Assembly (NCBI GenBank): GCA_026987255.1
Contig: JALSNA010000479.1
Location: forward strand, 1-23,758
Direction: 5' to 3'
Length of the DNA stretch: 23,758 nucleotides
DNA from: Hyphomicrobiales bacterium
GTDB taxonomy: Bacteria; Pseudomonadota; Alphaproteobacteria; Rhizobiales; Aestuariivirgaceae
The stretch's first letter is position 1. The number at the start of each line of letters is the position of its first letter. A program made the position numbers and the translations under genes. Positions 23,409 to 23,758 of this stretch are shown here, one piece after another. The notes below the pieces were generated by a model, which was not told the origin of the DNA, did no database searches, and saw only the letters and a list, made by a program, of their open reading frames with translations.

Positions 23409-23758
23409 TCACGCCTTGCCATAGCCGCCGCCGCCGGGGGTGCGGATGATGATGGCCTCGCCGGGGGCCACCTTCAGGGTGATGCAGGAAGGCAGCCGCT
23501 CCTTGCGCCCGTCCGTGCGGCGGATGGCGTTTTCGCCGCACTGGCCGTTTTCGCCACCTGCGAGGCCAAAGGGGCAGACCCTGCGGTGATTGGTGAGCAG
23601 CGAGACCTCCATGGGCGCATCGAAAACGACGATGCGTTCCGTCCCGTCGCCACCATGATGCCGCCCTGCCCCGCCGGAGCCGCGGCGGATGCCGAAATGC
23701 TCCAGCCTGACGGGAAAGCGGAACTCCAGGACTTCCGGATCTGTCAGGCGGGTATTGG
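23409..23758 (-). CDS. hyuB: Hydantoinase B / 5-oxoprolinase family protein, C-terminal fragment (cut by window edge)
   Basis: The frame enters from the right edge and codes for the last 116 residues of a hydantoinase B (oxoprolinase beta) domain. The segment [20 protein letters not shown], then [15 protein letters not shown], and the final [10 protein letters not shown] are strong family signatures. Such enzymes open cyclic imide or lactam rings with ATP, for example 5-oxoproline or hydantoins. Whether this is a separate HyuB subunit or the end of a fused 5-oxoprolinase cannot be told, because the N-terminal part is missing. The TGA is at 23411-23409, about 145 bases from the end of the convergent erpA. 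Confidence 0.9.
   Translation of the reverse strand, partial: NTRLTDPEVLEFRFPVRLEHFGIRRGSGGAGRHHGGDGTERIVVFDAPMEVSLLTNHRRVCPFGLAGGENGQCGENAIRRTDGRKERLPSCITLKVAPGEAIIIRTPGGGGYGKA

Noticed and set aside
1..23758. tRNA, rRNA, CRISPR arrays, insertion sequences, toxin-antitoxin or defence genes
   Set aside because: I looked on both strands for cloverleaf arms, regularly spaced direct repeats, transposase motifs and paired small genes and saw none that could be supported.

Overview
The window is a G+C-rich stretch of an alphaproteobacterial chromosome. The clearest sign is gene order. On the minus strand, reading right to left, the genes are dgt, argS, a SPOR protein, nagZ, scpA, scpB, tatA, tatB, tatC, serS, surE, pcm, an nlpD-like gene, yajC, secD, secF, an Mth938-domain gene and a squalene/phytoene-synthase-like gene. 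erpA diverges from dgt, and a DUF815 ATPase gene diverges from yajC. I recall this order as an envelope, secretion and cell-division cluster shared by many alphaproteobacteria. The exact order (taxonomic rank) cannot be read from this window.

Layout. Positions 1-138 hold the 5' end of a minus-strand gene that looks like a sulfatase. Next comes a gene-poor gap (139-631), then gabD on the plus strand (632-2095). gabD runs head-on into the yajC-secD-secF-Mth938-SQS-like operon (6118 to 2105, minus). The DUF815 ATPase (6243-7097, plus) starts opposite yajC and ends in a strong hairpin shared with the convergent nlpD-like gene. nlpD, pcm, surE, serS, tatC, tatB and tatA occupy 7201-13028 on the minus strand. 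A lipoprotein gene of the DUF1353 family (13581-14549, plus) and a dispersed repeat lie between tatA and scpB. scpB, scpA, nagZ, the SPOR gene, argS and dgt fill 14556-22832 (minus). erpA (22935-23264, plus) follows, then a second copy of the dispersed repeat, then the 3' end of a hydantoinase-B/5-oxoprolinase gene (minus, cut by the window edge).

How the genes work together. YajC-SecDF and TatABC serve the two general export routes. The NlpD-like protein, the SPOR protein and NagZ act on peptidoglycan, division and recycling. ScpAB serve chromosome segregation. SerS and ArgS charge tRNAs. SurE, Pcm and Dgt are nucleotide and protein maintenance enzymes. ErpA delivers Fe-S clusters. The Mth938 and SQS-like proteins resemble mitochondrial complex I assembly factors NDUFAF3 and NDUFAF6.

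Most of the window is conserved core genome, and I found no clear new defence or mobile system. The parts that stand out are the intergenic repeat with a GNRA-type hairpin present twice, the DUF1353 lipoprotein with its long structured leader breaking the scpB-tatA junction, the coupled NDUFAF3/NDUFAF6-like pair, the degenerate peptidase domain of the NlpD-like protein, and a 14-bp perfect palindrome upstream of tatA.
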